Assembly: GCA_018697195.1 (NCBI GenBank)
Contig: CM031858.1
Span: 83,591,410 to 83,655,409 of the forward strand
Direction: 5' to 3'
Origin: Certhia americana
Lineage: Eukaryota > Chordata > Aves > Passeriformes > Certhiidae
DNA: 64,000 nt
Part shown: positions 1 to 13,180 of the stretch, one piece after another
Numbering within the stretch: position 1 is the stretch's first letter
Layout of the letters: each line of letters opens with the position of its first letter
Program-made: the position numbers and the translations under genes
Notes under the pieces: model-generated
The model's database searches: none
Told to the model about the DNA's origin: nothing
Seen by the model: only the letters and a program-made list of their open reading frames with translations

Positions 1-1964
1 ATTTCTATCTGTGCAAAACTGTGCAGCCTTTTTTGGTAGCGGTACTATCAGCATTGTCAGTGATTTTGGTAGTATTTGACATTGTCATTCCAGGGATGCT
101 AACATCACCACCAAGTGTAAAGTGATGCAGAATGAGAGCTGGGAGGAAGCAGTGGTGACAAGGATCAGTCCAGTGGCTGTGGTGGCATTGTTTCATGTTC
201 TGTGGGTCTTTTTTGGACACTATTGCAATTTCTAGGACTGGAGACAGAATAAAACGTTCGTCAATAGTGCTGATAAATGAAAAAGTGAAATAACAGAACA
301 TGGTCATGAACAGGGCTTACAAGTCTCATCAGAAAAACATTAAAACCCAGCTCTTAAGTAGATTATAGATGGTTTATGTTCTGGATAAAAGCAAATACAC
401 ACATGCAGGCAGATGTAGGCTATAGCAAATGACAGAGCTTTGATACCCACTTTGTCACAGACGTGCCACTGATGACATGGTCACCCTGTTTAGTTATGGA
501 AGAGCTTCCTTGGGCTCTCTTCTATCTGTTCACTCACAACAGACACTGCTATACACATCCTTCTAAATAAATTGGGAAAATGTTATTTTAAATTGTTTCT
601 TGCAATCTGTCATTTCCCTTTGCATCTAACAAAATAGGGTCCAAATAAAAGGAAGGGATTTATTATTTTTAAAATTGCCAAAGCTCTGTCTAGCATGAAA
701 AAAATTATGCTTACATGGAATGTTGCATGTTGCACCCACTGCTTTTTTTTTACTTCCCATAGCAGCTAGGAAATCTCACAAAATGGATATACTTCTGTTT
801 TGCTTTTCCTTGTCTTACACATATATACACACATTTACAAGAAGTCTGTTAGGATATCTGCCATGGCTCTCTGTCTGACAGTATCTTAAATTATTAATAA
901 ACTATGGAAATAGTACATTTTTTTAAGGTCTCATTGTTTTTAAAATTGGGCTTACCTGAATCGTTCTTCTGTAATTGAAAATTCTCTTTTGGACTTGGTT
1001 CAGTTGTGTCCAGAGGTACTGAGGCAAGTAAAAGATTTTGATAGATTGGGAGAAGTCAGAATCATGACAGTAGCAGGGGTGATGAACCTATTTTTGTGAG
1101 AGAATGAGAGTCTGCTGTAATCCTGGTCACAGACTCCTTTTGCCAGTTGCTTTTCGTGCTTTATCTTCTGAGCTGACATTTCACAGGAGATAGATGTATT
1201 ATATATATACACACACATTCACGTGAGAGGGAAACAAAATCAAGTCAGGGAGATACAGACACCTTAGAAGAGATTAGAGATTGGAAGAACACAAAGTGGG
1301 TACCGATATCATCTCTGAAGAAAGTCATTAGATTTGAGAGGGATGGGGGAGATAATGCCCAGGGTCTCGGAAATTTTTCTGTAACACTGCTACGTGGCAG
1401 AGCAGCCTTATTTTAATGTCTCACCATGCCACATTAGCATGTTTCAAAAGCCATCTCAAATATCTAAGCAGTTGAGAAGGCACTTTGTGTCCCTGTGCAC
1501 TGGGAGGCAAGTCCATGCAAACCTGTCTGTGGTTTGGTCCTCAGTTGTCCTAGCTCCCCAGTGTAACTTCCAAAGTGTCCTTGGCTTTGCATTGTGGCAT
1601 CGCAGGTCATCTGCAGCAGTAGACAGCTTGAGATGCAGGCAGGTGGTTGGCTACATTTTCCAGCTCAGTGTTTCATTAGTCTCCCTGGAATCTGCAATGG
1701 AGAAAGTCTCAGAACGTCAGAAAGAAGACAAATCTGAGAGATGGGAGGGAAGACTTTGCTTCCTCCAGCATGTTCCTGAAATTACTGAGCAACAGAAACA
1801 CTCTTGCCATACATGGAAGACTGTCAGATAGCATTTCTGGACAGCAAACTTTTATGTAACACAGGCAGCACCAGATTTTACTTGAGTGCAATGATACATT
1901 TGTTTCTGTAAGATTCCTATCTGGTGTAAAATTTGTAGGTGTAATGAAATGTCAGCTCAACTTT

Positions 1965-2450
1965 TTCATCAGTGGTCAACAACAGAAAGGCAAATGTCAA
2001 GAAGTAGGAGGAAAATAGGAAACAAAACAGGGAATATCACTGTGCTACTGTACAGGTCCATGGTGTTTCTACAATTTGTGTGTGATACACAGGTCTGATT
2101 CTCACAGCCCTAAAAAGAGGTAACAGAAGTGGGGAGGTCTGCAGGGACAGTGAAAGTGCAGAACTGGCTTCCTCGTGAGGTAATGGGAGGGAAGGGAAGC
2201 ATGATACAGGTTAATAAAATCATGAACAGCATGACAGAGGTGGGGATGATTGTTACCACCTCTTCCTATGAGATTTTGAAACACGAAGTTTAGATAGTGG
2301 GCAGACAACAAAAGAAAAGTGTTCTTTCCTGTGCACAGTAGCTGTGGACTTCCTTGCAAACAAATTCTTTTTATTTAGTTCAGCAGGATGTTGGGGAGGT
2401 TAATCATAAAGTAACCTTTTAAGTCCATCCATTAACTCCACTAACTCAGC
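1965..2450 (+). repeat. Old CR1-type LINE fragment (CR1-X/Y-like), 3' part
   Basis: The stretch follows the order of an old CR1 3' reverse-transcriptase and tail region: a GTCAAGAAGTAGGAGGAAAA block, then TGTACAGGTCCATGGTG, AATAAAATCATGAACAG, a GGGCAGACAACAAAAGAAAAG block, GCAGGATGTTGGGGAGG, and a tail resembling AAGTCCATCCATTAA. These are landmarks of the older CR1 lineages shared by birds and reptiles. It is heavily diverged, with small indels and no usable frame. It lacks the octamer tail seen in the younger copies of this window. Family assignment is from memory of consensus layout. Confidence 0.68.
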
Positions 2451-4579
2451 AAGGAAGAGCCATTTACCAAATCTCCAGTTCAGACAGTGCTGGAAGCTGG
2501 ATATGTGTGCTTGTTCTGTCCCTGTATACTTCCCCATGCATCTCCTTCTGGCCACTGCTCTTGCAGGTGGACCTGTGATGTCACCCAGTACAGCTCCTTC
2601 TCGTATATTGTTATGTTTCTCAACACTTCCAGGGCAAAGTGTAAGACCTCTCTTTCCATGTTGTAACTGTTGGAACTCCAAATATTCTCCATGAAAAATG
2701 AAAGAGTAAATAAAATCAAGGGGGTAAGCTAAATATTGAGGTTATGTAATTTACAAAGTGCTCTAATACCCCATGAATAATGCCAGAATGAATGATGCCA
2801 GTGATAAATGCCAGAAAACTGTCAGGGTAGATAGGACTGCTGTCGTGGAGGTGCCTTGGAAGTGGCCTGTTTGACTGCTGCAAGGAGCTATTGGAGAGGC
2901 AGCTGTGAGGAAGTTTAGTACAAATGAGAGCCCAAAGCAGTCTTAACGTCAAAGTGTTGTATTACAGAGATTGTCACTGTAGTTCTAATTGGCAAAAATC
3001 TGCTGTGACTTATTCTCCAGGCAAGCACAATAACTTGCAGTTGAACAGATTTCTTCGTCCATGATTCGGCTTAACACATGATGAAAACAGTTGATTAAAT
3101 CGTGATTTACCAAATTGCTATATCTCATATTTTTTAACTGATTGGTACATGTACCCATACAAAAGGAAGGGCAGGAGGAAGAGGAAGCAGTAACAGCTCA
3201 TGACATAGAGCTGTGGTTTTGTGGAAGGAGGGGAGGAGTAGTTTCAGAGAGGCACTTCTGAGGTTGTCAAGGTTACAGGTACTTCTGTAGGTGAGTGGCT
3301 TGGGCATTCTCTGCTGAGAACTGGCATCAGCTGTTTCCTTCTGAGATAAAAAAAAACAAAAAAAGCATTTTAATTAGATTGTTGTCTTTGTCAACACTGA
3401 AGCATAACATGTAATTCATTGTAAACTTTCCACAGGACCAGTAAAATTATTTTTTAAAAAGCAAATTACAATAGCAGCATTTACCCCAATAATATTTTGA
3501 AGCTTTGTTAGCTTTTAAGTGTTCCAAGATGAGGATCTCTTTATAAAATCACTCAATGAATTAACTACCTGAATCTGCCTTGTTACTGCTTTAGATGCCA
3601 GTAAAAATGTTGCTTTTGGAAGCTAGGATTCACTGTTTCAGATGCAGGGAAATTACGAGCTGCATGCCAGTGTGGCGCTTAGTGTGGGAGCTGAGGATTT
3701 GTACTGAACTTGCTGCTTAAGACATCGCTGCAATGGCAGCAACTGTGCCTTAGCCCTGGGAAAGAAATCTGTGCTGATACCAGCATGGTATGGCTCAAGT
3801 GGAGTCTGGCAGCACCAGCTGTATACTTTAGGAAAACAAACAACATCGTGGTAGATTTCAAGCTGTACTCAGAATTGGTACACTATGTCATAATGCATTT
3901 TCTGCCAGGTTAAAGAGTGATAAGGCAAGATCTTCATCTGCTGTGAAGAAGTGCAGCACCGCTGACTGCCTTAGTGCTATGTAAGTGTACACAGTTGGGG
4001 ATGGGGCCAGGAGGTTTATACTGCAGAGCAAACCAGCCAGTGCTGCACTGAGCAAGTACCAGGTGCTGAAATTGGGCAGAGTAGTGGTGTAGCCAAAAGG
4101 GAGCTCACAAAGCAGGCAACCTCCTTTGTAGACCAAGGAGAACAGATTCACTGCTCCTGAAGCAGCAGCTTCTAGTGAGAAAGCCCACTGCTGTTGTGGG
4201 ATTGGAACAGCCTCAGTTTACTTGGAAATGCTTTTCACGTGCTAAGTCAGGTAATTTTGCAAACTTAAAAACTCAAAAATGGCTAAGATTTTGAAAATCT
4301 TGCTAAATCATTATTAACTGTCTAGTTTTAAGTAAAGCAGTATTTTCACGGAGTGCCTTGCCATTGGGGCAGCTCATCCGCTCTGAATGTGGAGGACGTC
4401 CCTCTACAAAAGGAGGCTGAGGAAAGGGCACTCTTAAGCTTTTAAAACCAGCCTTTGCATGCCTGCTCTGCCTCCTGGCCTTCCCACTGTCTGTTCAAAA
4501 TCTTCAGTTCCTCAGTTTCCCTACTGTCCTTTTAGACAGGCAGAAAATCATTACTGTCTTATTCATCACTGTCCCTACA

Positions 4580-4639
4580 ACCAGACTTGATGATCCTTGT
4601 GGATCTCTTCCAGCTTAGAATATTCTGTGATTGTGTGAC
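4580..4639 (+). repeat. CR1 LINE 3' terminal fragment
   Basis: A short copy covers only the end of CR1: GACTTGATGATCCTTGTGG, a CTTCCAGCTTAGAATATTC block, then the TCTGTGATTGTGTGA tail. It is severely 5'-truncated, as is typical for CR1 insertions. Confidence 0.75.
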
Positions 4640-6205
4640 AGGCAGGAGCCAGGGAAGGGCTGCTGGAGGCACAGGAGTAGCCAGAGCAGCCCTTCACCAA
4701 GGGTCCCACCAGTACTGTCCCACATATACCCCATCACTGCAGGCTGGTCTCATCAGTCCAGCCATGTCAGTCTGTGTTTTGTGTCTGCTTCTCGGAGGAA
4801 GAGGAAAGAGATGAGCATTCCCTGCTTGGTGGGGAGGGAGCCACAGGACACCAAGAGCCAGGACAAGCTCATACAGCTACAAAATTGAATGAGAGTTTGG
4901 GGTGAAGCTCAAGAGTTATTTTCCCTGAGAGTTTGGAGAAATAATAAAAGAAGAGTTGTGGAATTATTTTCCCTTGTTTGGACACTATATTGCACTGACA
5001 TTTATGTGCATGATGTTGTAGTAATCCAGTCAGTTCAGCCTTTTCATTCATGACCTTTTCTGTAACATTACCCACAATGTTGTGTGCAGTATTGCAGAGA
5101 AAAGGGTGAGGGCAGGGATGCTAGCTGAATGTTGTCAGCTTAAGTACAATATAAGATTTGCACTTACAGTAATGATGGGTGCAAATGCAGAACCAGAAAG
5201 TGGGCAATTTTCTAAGGAAAAATTCCATGTTACTAAAATAACATTTGTTGCTGCCATTTTTTTTTTTCAGATCCCTTTCTCAGGTAGATGGTTATTGCTC
5301 TTCTGTAGTTTACCAAAGCAATGACTTACTCCCCTATAAAATAGTTAAACAGTTGAGGTCTAACTTCTTGAATCGTTACATTAAATAATTTTCTGGTGTA
5401 TAAAGGAGTCATCACACATGATATTAAAGTGTTGCTAATTGTGACTAGAGGCATTTGCATTCTGAATCCAAGTGAATTATATTATGTGTGTTGCACCCTT
5501 TTTACTTCATTCCCCAGCTGGTTTTTATAACCAAGTATAACCTATAATATTTGCTTTTCCAGAATGAAATAAATCCTGTACAAGGGATTGCCATCACTTT
5601 CTTCCTATGATGCCTTTTAAATAGTGTTTAAATTTCAAGTGGTCTTGTAGGTTCCATACGAATTCTCCATGGAAAGTAGATTCTGCTTTTAATATTTCAA
5701 ATCTTCATATCACATAGCTTTGTAAATCAAGGGCCTGTTACAGTCCACCATGCAAAACATTCAGATACCTTTACCTAATGAGCAGGTGAGTTCATTTTGG
5801 GATGAAACCCTTTTAGGTGCAAGAAAAATACTGTATTTCACAGAAATAGAATTATACAGAGCAGCATGCAAATATTTTTAAACAAAGTTCCACTGAGGGC
5901 AGCATGGTTGACTCTGCCTTACCTTGTTTGAAACCCAGGGCACCCCCCAGAGAGTGGGGGTTCAGGAGCATTGCTTCCACCCCTTAAGTCCTCCTTTCAG
6001 TGTTTCCAGCTCAGTAATACTTTGCATGGGCAGACGGAGGGACTGGAAACACAGAAGTATCACAGTAACATTAGGATAGTAAAGCAGGTGATTTTAGATG
6101 AGATATGCTGTATTTTGCTGCACTTTCTGTATGCAAATGGGCAGGAAATCACCCAAAATTGTGGAAGAAGCCACATGGTGGAGGTAATTGTCAACAGTCA
6201 GTTCC

Positions 6206-6393
6206 GAAACTAGAATAGATTGCCCAGAGAAGTGGTGGAATCACTATCCCTGGAAGTGTTCAAAAGGTGTGTGGATGTGACACTTGGGGACATGGTTTAG
6301 TGCTGAACATGGTGGTGCTGGGTTAACAATTGGACACAGTGATCTTAAAGGTCATTTCCAACCTTAATGATTCTACAGTCTGTGATTCTATGA
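6206..6393 (+). repeat. CR1 LINE 3' end, 5'-truncated
   Basis: The copy starts in the block resembling TGCCCAGAGAAGTGGTGGA and passes through TGGGGACATGGTTTAGTG and GATCTTAAAGGTCATTTCC to CCAACCTTAATGATTCTAC and a terminal GTGATTCTATGA repeat. Same orientation as VWC2. It is non-coding 3' region with no remaining reverse transcriptase. It shares the GGGGACATGGTTTAGTG wording with the copy at 54091-54510, so these two belong to the same or sister subfamilies. Confidence 0.9.
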
Positions 6394-7641
6394 AAACAAA
6401 GTATGGCTTTAAATATTCAGAGCATTAAGGAGTAAAATTTGGGGAAGCAAATTTCTGCAGGTCTTGCAGCTCTCTTCTAGAGGTAACTCTGTAGTGAGGA
6501 AAGGCTATTTTTATGGCAAATTTTATGGCATCTAATTCTCAGGCTGTTGTGTGCCCACAAAGACATAACCTGTTTCAATGAAGTAACTGTTAAAACTGAT
6601 TTTTGAGCTATTTGGTTTTTGCTTTGGTTTTTGGAGGTTGGCTACATTTCTGTAGGAGAAGAACATGAAGCCGTGCTCTTTGGTGCAGGTCTTGGAGTAA
6701 ACCCCTGGCAGTGGAAGACTAAGTCCACCTGGGACATATTTACTTGCGTGGCAAACAGGTTGGCAGTCAGCAAGTGTTTTGTGCATCCATAGTCTTTAAG
6801 AATTTCAGCAGTATCAGATCAGGGTATCCTGGCCCCTCCTACAAAACTTGCCCTGATGGAAGTGGTGCCAAAAGTGCCCTGAAGTGGCCCGGCTGTGCCT
6901 GAGAAGCTGCTGTGTACGCTCATTGAATGGAAGGGCCGAGTTGCAGTGGGGGCATGACAGTGGATAGATACATGGTTGGAGGGTTTAATGTTGCTCTGCA
7001 AGTGCATGTGGATTTTCAAGGCAGAAATAGGCTTCTTTTTTTGACAGAAATACAGATAATACAGCCCTTACAGCCTTCTGCTTTTTGAAAGAACCAGAAC
7101 TGCCAAGTCGTGCAGGTGGGTTTTTCTCCTGCCTCATCCTTGAAAATGAAGTTATTTCAGTGTACTATGAAAAGAGGTGTTTGTAGACTTACTGACTTTC
7201 ATAAAATGGAATATTTCATTTTATATGTGAAAAGTGTCCTCATTCAGAAGAGGCTGAAGCTATTCCACTCTGCTGGAAATAGACTGTTTTCTCATGAAAG
7301 GGAAGAAAAACTAATGTGACACTATGATTACTACAGAAACTAAAATCTTTGCTTCCAGTGGGGAAAAAAGTAATAAAACGTATAAGCGGCTCTCTAGTAG
7401 CTTATAGTAGTACTGTTGAATTATCAACAGCTGGCATTTCTCTAGCTTCAGTCTGTGTTCATCTGCACCACCAGGATGTGCCCAGGTCCCTGTCACAGTT
7501 GCATGTTGCACAGAAAGGTTTATTGCACCTTCCTGCATGGAGGGCAGGGCAGTACCAGAAACGTCCAGCCACTTTTGTGGGCAGGGTCCTTGCGTTCTTT
7601 GCTGCTTTTGTGCCTTGTGCACAGTGCCCATGTTTGTTTAA

Positions 7642-7908
<267 letters not shown>

Positions 7909-8020
7909 GAAATCTACAAATCTACGGACGTTTCGTGGTTTTTATAAAATATCCCGCAGCAGTGAGCACCTAAGATGACCCAGGGAAATCCGAATGAGAA
8001 GATTCTGGCAAGGAGCAAGG

Positions 8021-8026
8021 AATAAA
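8021..8026 (+). promoter_or_regulatory. VWC2: Poly(A) signal AATAAA, proximal candidate for VWC2
   Basis: Canonical AATAAA lies 113 bases after the stop codon. It could give a short-3'UTR isoform; use is not shown by sequence alone. Confidence 0.4.
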
Positions 8027-8201
8027 ATACTGATATTTTGTTTTTCAAAGTAACATAATACTGCAAGGCAAAGAAGTGCATATATTTAAAAAGTTTGGAC
8101 ATAAGAATACCTGTCTTAAATGTGTTATTTTCACAGTGAGTACACTAAAATACACTATAAAATATTCTATGTATTTCTATAATACCATTATAGAGCTTAA
8201 A

Positions 8202-8207
8202 AATAAA
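8202..8207 (+). promoter_or_regulatory. VWC2: Poly(A) signal AATAAA, distal candidate for VWC2
   Basis: Canonical AATAAA sits in AT-rich sequence 294 bases after the stop, with T-rich and TGT-containing sequence 40-60 bases further on. It is the better of the two early candidates. Confidence 0.5.
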
Positions 8208-8235
8208 TGTTTTATATAGACAATACAGATTGAAG

Positions 8236-10401
8236 TACTGTATCATTGTCTCTCCTCTTGTAAACATGCATCATGACTAAAAAATTACATTTCTGTTCCA
8301 GTTTCACTATATGAGGGGTTTCTTGTGTGTCTTTTTGGTTTTGTTTTGAGATTGGGAATTTTTGCTGTTGCTTATTTTGAGTTTATTGGTGCAGGCGAGA
8401 GATAGCACATGACGAAACTTTGACATTCTCAATTTTGGAAAAAAGAGGAGAAGAATAGGTTTTCAGAGAACATGTGTTCATTTATGACCATAAATGGGCC
8501 GTAATGTAGAGGTGGGTCAGCTCCATATCTTAGTTTTTTTTATGCAGGTGGGTTGTGCTCTTGTCTCCTGCTCCACAGACAAGGTAACTTGGAGCAGTGT
8601 GTAATATGAAACTGGTCTCTCATAGCTGCAGCTATAAAAATTTATTCAGATGAATTCAATTCTTAATATTCCTTTGAGCCATAAAATTTATCAGCCAGAC
8701 AAATATCTCTGTGACATAATATGGCATCACCAAACTGGTGAAAGTGATGGTAACTAACCACAGAGCAGCACTGATATGATGCATAATGGATATGGAGAAG
8801 TGCAGCTTGGAAGGGCTACAGCAGCCAAACAAGCATTCAGTGATGTGGCTCCACATTGCGAAGTTGTGGGTGGGAGAGCTGATTGGTAGCTGCATCATTC
8901 CCTAGACCCTGCTCTTGCCACCTTGTTGGAACCTAGTTCAACATTTTGTTTGGCAGTGTGTACAGGATCTGTGACACTCTGTGTTGAAGTGAAAGGTTTA
9001 AAACTCTGTCTTTGAATCCATCAGAGGATTCCTAGCACATAGTCTGACACTGACTGCATGGGAGGTGAATTACATCTCCCTGCTTCAGCCACCAATAGCC
9101 TTTGCTTAAATTCATTTCAGTTTTAATTTAGTTTGTTACCAAATCCAACAATATGTCTGCTTTGGATACCTGTTAAGGCAATGGCTCAAGAAATATGGAG
9201 GGAAGAGTTGATGAATAAATGTTTGAAACCAAAAGACTATTGCTTAAATTCCCACCTACTCTTTGCTAATTTCTCCTATGGTGTAACCTGGTTACTAGTT
9301 TTGCTTCCATACAAAGTATGACTTTCTGCTGCTTCTGAACACTAAGGGACCTTCGCCAGTGACTTAGTGGATCCCAGTTATCACTTTGTGTCCTTATTTT
9401 GAGCATATTATTTCTATCACTGTGAGTTATTTGGGAGTAAAGGATGTATGTTTTGTCTAAAACTTGTGATAAAGTATACCAGTCCATTTCATAAGAATCA
9501 ATAGTCACATGACAGAAAGCTAGCTCCTAAACCAGTCAGGCCCATGCCTCATGGCTAGGTGGGCTTCTAAAATCAAGTGTCTGCACAGCTCTGAGAGAGT
9601 GCCATGCGTGCCAGTCTTCCATGCATGACTTCTCAAGACAAGTGGAAGTACCCATGTAGGAAGCAGCCATGAAACTTGAGCAGAGAAGGTGAACTTGCAG
9701 TGTGGGATTGCCTTTCCAAGTAGGTGTCCTGGTGTCTCTAAGAGACAATGAACTGTGAGAAACAATTTGTATCTTTCAACATATGGCCATAATGAGTAAA
9801 CTTTTGGAAATCTCCCCTCAGACTAGTAAAACTTTGCTTCTTCTTCACTGAAGATTCTTGTTAAGCCTTATACCATTTCCTAGGCAAATTTCAGTTCTTA
9901 AAGGCAGTTCTCTGTTGAAGTAGTGAGTACAAAGTTAAAGAGTTAGAGTGTAGCTTTTATAAATATTTTCTATTGCACATTTTTTAAAAAATATTTATCT
10001 GTCTTTCCATCCTGGTACCAACATAATAATGTCATTTTTACTGTAGTAATAGGATGGTCCGTTTAATTGCATGTGAAACTTTCCAGGCACGTTCACCTTC
10101 ACGTCCAGCGTTGTGAGTGGTTTCTTAAAGAGATTATATTTTGAGGGTTTTTTGGTTGGTTTGTTAGGGGGTTTTTTGAGAATCAGACTTCAGGTATTTT
10201 TAGATTTTCTTTTCTTTTTATGGAGTGATGTCGAAGTTAGTATACTGAGTTTTTGACCTTTATACTTAGATCACTGGCCACATCCAGATTTGACCTGTAG
10301 GATTACCACATGACAGCTCTTTGGGTATACCTGACATGGGGAAATGGACTGAGTAACTCCTTCTGGGCAGATCTCACCAGTCTTGCCCAGCTGACACGCA
10401 G
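8236..10401. other. Proximal intergenic DNA downstream of VWC2
   Basis: I see no exon, RNA gene or clear repeat here. A moderately GC-rich block (about 9536-9770) has overlapping short frames on the minus strand without recognisable domains. A T/G-rich run sits near 10140-10180. Confidence 0.5.
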
Positions 10402-10948
10402 TGTGCTGGGGGATAACCCCAGTAGTGAGGAGCAAAGTACCACACAGTCCCTCACTCCCTAACTGTCCACCCAAGTGGAACAGGGGAAAAGAAAGGAAGA
10501 CTAACATCAAGACAATTCATGGGTCAAGGTGAAAACAATTCAATAAAGAGAGAAGGGAAAGAAGAAAGAAGAAACAAAAAAAGCGTGGCAATGGCCAGCA
10601 CTCATCGCCTCCCATGAGCAGGCCAGTGGACAGCCAGTTCTCGAGGAAAGGATGACCACCTTTACATCAAACTCACTCCCCTTCATTTTACTGCTGAGCA
10701 GAGCACTATAAGGCATGGAACATCTCTTTGGTTACCTAGTTCAGGTTGTCTGATGGTTGTGTGCCCTCCCAAGCTCTTATGCACCCCTGTTCTACTCACA
10801 GGCGATGAGAGAGAAGCAGAGAATTCCTTGGCACTGTGCACACCCTGTTCAGCAAGAGTCAAAACACGTGTGTTTCAGCATTGCTTGGCTCACTAGTCAA
10901 AACCACAGCACCCTACTGCCTGTTATGGAGAGTAACTCCATCCCAGCA
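10402..10948 (+). mobile_element. Decayed endogenous-retrovirus solo LTR, same family as 14497-15071
   Basis: Landmarks shared with the better-preserved LTR at 14497: a TGTGCTGGGGGATAACCCCAG start (compare TCATGGTTTCACCCCAGCCA), CAGTCCCTCACTCCCT, a GAGAAGCAGAGAATTCCTTGG block, CACCCTGTTCAGCAA, AAACACG, and an AACTCCATCCCAGCA end. It is much more diverged, with several indels, and no internal viral sequence adjoins it. Boundaries are approximate and no clear target-site duplication was found, so an old solo LTR or fragment is the best reading. Confidence 0.6.
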
Positions 10949-12079
10949 TGCCGTGATTCCGCCAGCAGCCCCACACAGGCACAGAGGCAAAGGCACCAAA
11001 AGATCCCAAAAGCCAGACTCCAAGCAGTGACTGCACCAAGCAGCACGTGGGCCTTTGGCAACAGAGTTGGGGAGCTGAGATTTGCAGCCTGATGCGTAAT
11101 GTCACTTCACACAGACAGGCTTAAAATTTTCTTGTTATTGGAGCTGATAATGAAAATAGGAAAAATAGAATATTTAAAGTTAGCCATTACAGGGTACATT
11201 TGGAATGTGCTTACCTTTAAACTAATTTAATCTCAAAGCAATAAAAAAACAACCCCAGAACTGCTGTGGTGGCCACATACGGTAATCTAAATGTTACACT
11301 TTGGTTATGTAATGTACCTGCTCATATGTAACATAAAAAATAAGATAAAAGCCATCTGCATCATTTCCAGTGAGCTAAACTCCAGAGAATATCATCTTTC
11401 CAACTGAAGCCTAGAAACTCAGCTGGTTTTTGCTTCAGTGCAAACGGGATTATGCATCCTACACATGAGGAGTTCTTCAGTTTTGCAGGTGGGTTGTGTC
11501 TATTAAAGCTGTATTTCCAGACACAGTGATAACTCATGAATAATTTTGTATTTGAAGGTTTGTTGCTTGGATAATGAATATTCTTCTCAGATGTTCTCAT
11601 GTAGCTGCATTGGCATGAATATGAGATTTCTGCTTCTGCTTCACTTGCTTCTGTTTATTTCCCACTTGAAATCAAGAAATCCATTTCTGTAGGAAGTGCA
11701 TTATACATGATTTTGTCTTCCAACCTTTGTAAGCAGGTTCCTGAAGAGATTACATTCTAGATGGTTTCAGGTAATTATAAAATTGCACAGTTAGTGTACA
11801 GTAGGATTCTCTATACTACTCATTTCAGCCACAAAAATGGAAGAGCTGATACTCACTTAAATATTATGTGAGATTTAAAAGGCAAAGGGGGAAAAAGAGG
11901 AAATATGAGAGACAGATGAGCTGAGCATTTCTATAGGAATGTTCAAAAAAAAGAAGACAAACATATGTTTTCAAAGAATATGATAAGAAAATTGAATTAG
12001 AAAAGTATTTGAGCACAGATTAAAGTACAGAAAGTTCTATTTGGCAATGAAAAAAAAAGCCATGAAGAAAAGGTGAATA

Positions 12080-12222
12080 AATACTGGAGGATGCTGCCCA
12101 GAGATGTTTTGGAGTCTCCGTCTTTTGAGGATGGCCAAATTCCAACTGGGCACAGCCCTGAGCTGCCTGCTGTACTGAACTTGGATTCAGCAAGGTTTTG
12201 GATGGAATGATGTCCAGAGGTG
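12080..12222 (+). repeat. CR1 LINE fragment, diverged
   Basis: Blocks in CR1 order: GATGCTGCCCAGAGATG, TTTTGGAGTCTCCGTC, GAGGATGGCCAAATTCCAAC, GGGCACAGCCCTGAGC, TGGATGGAATGATGTCCAGA. These fit the avian CR1 3' region (lung of 'contribution' resembling ...GGTTGTGGAGTCTCC...). The octamer tail is missing, so the 3' end has been lost. The subfamily differs from the copies at 27511 and 43130. Confidence 0.75.
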
Positions 12223-13108
12223 CAAAACTAAAAACCATGTTCTAATGGCATTGAATTAATGTCTTTAATACATACAAGAAAGAAAAGGATATGATGAAAG
12301 GTTCCCTCACTTTGGAAAACAGCTATTCTGTTTTCATATGGGGAACTTTACACTGCAGTGCTTGTAAAGTATTTGATGTTACTTTTGACAGTAACTTTAA
12401 TACCTAAGTTATCAGAGCTCCATGATACATAGGAGGCTTTTAAAGGCACACATTATTTAAGAATCTAATGTAATCCAATTAAATGCTCCATTTATTCCCC
12501 TTATCAGGCAATGAGTTTTCTTCACAGCCTGTGTTAACATGGGTTTTCTCTTTGCAAAAATACAACTCCCTGCTGCATTAAAAAACAAACTCAAACTGGG
12601 GAGACTGCACTGAACTGAATATCATAGACTGTTTTCCTGACTATCCAAGAATTTAAAATTTTCATCACTTTTTGGTTAAAGTAATTGCTACTTTAGAAAG
12701 TACATAACTTTGTTCAGCTTTGACAGGACAACCACTCCTTCTCAGAATCCTATTTCCTTTGAAAATATATTTAGGCTCAACCACACTGAAAATGAAAATT
12801 TGCAGTCTCTTGAAATGTCACATTAAATAACTTCCATAGCAGGCAAAAAAATAAACACAATCAAGTATGTTACTTATTTATTTATTTAATATTTAAAAGA
12901 AATACAGGAAAAGTCTAAACTAGTGTTTAGACTAAAATAGTTACAGAGAAGTGGAAATAATAATATGGAATATTAAATTATCATTAATTGGAAAAAAAAT
13001 CCTTTCTCAGCTAGATCAGCATAAAACAAGAGTATTTCAGAAGTCCAGGTTAACACTGTTGACTGAGATCAGAATTTCTTCCACAGGTAGAAATAAAAAG
13101 ACTTCATT

Positions 13109-13180
13109 ATTTGACTACATATTGACTATATATTGACTACATTCACTACATATGACTGACTATATGTTGACTACAGTCAG
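13109..13180. repeat. Degenerate tandem repeat, ATTGACTACAT-like unit
   Basis: About six imperfect copies of a 10-13 base unit resembling TTGACTACATA follow each other (TTGACTACATA, TTGACTATATA, TTGACTACATT and so on, ending TTGACTACAG). The rest is background AT-rich sequence. Confidence 0.7.

Larger units (their letters stand above)
7909..8225 (+). other. VWC2: VWC2 3' untranslated region (likely extent)
   Basis: Non-coding sequence follows the stop codon directly. Two canonical poly(A) hexamers occur in the first 300 bases, and the second is followed by a region with T/GT-rich stretches (near 8246-8265) that would suit a cleavage context. The right boundary is inferred; longer 3'UTRs are common in neural genes. 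Confidence 0.55.

Noticed and set aside
9536..9770. Overlapping minus-strand frames in a GC-richer block downstream of VWC2
   Set aside because: Two frames overlap, neither has domains, and no repeat family was recognised.
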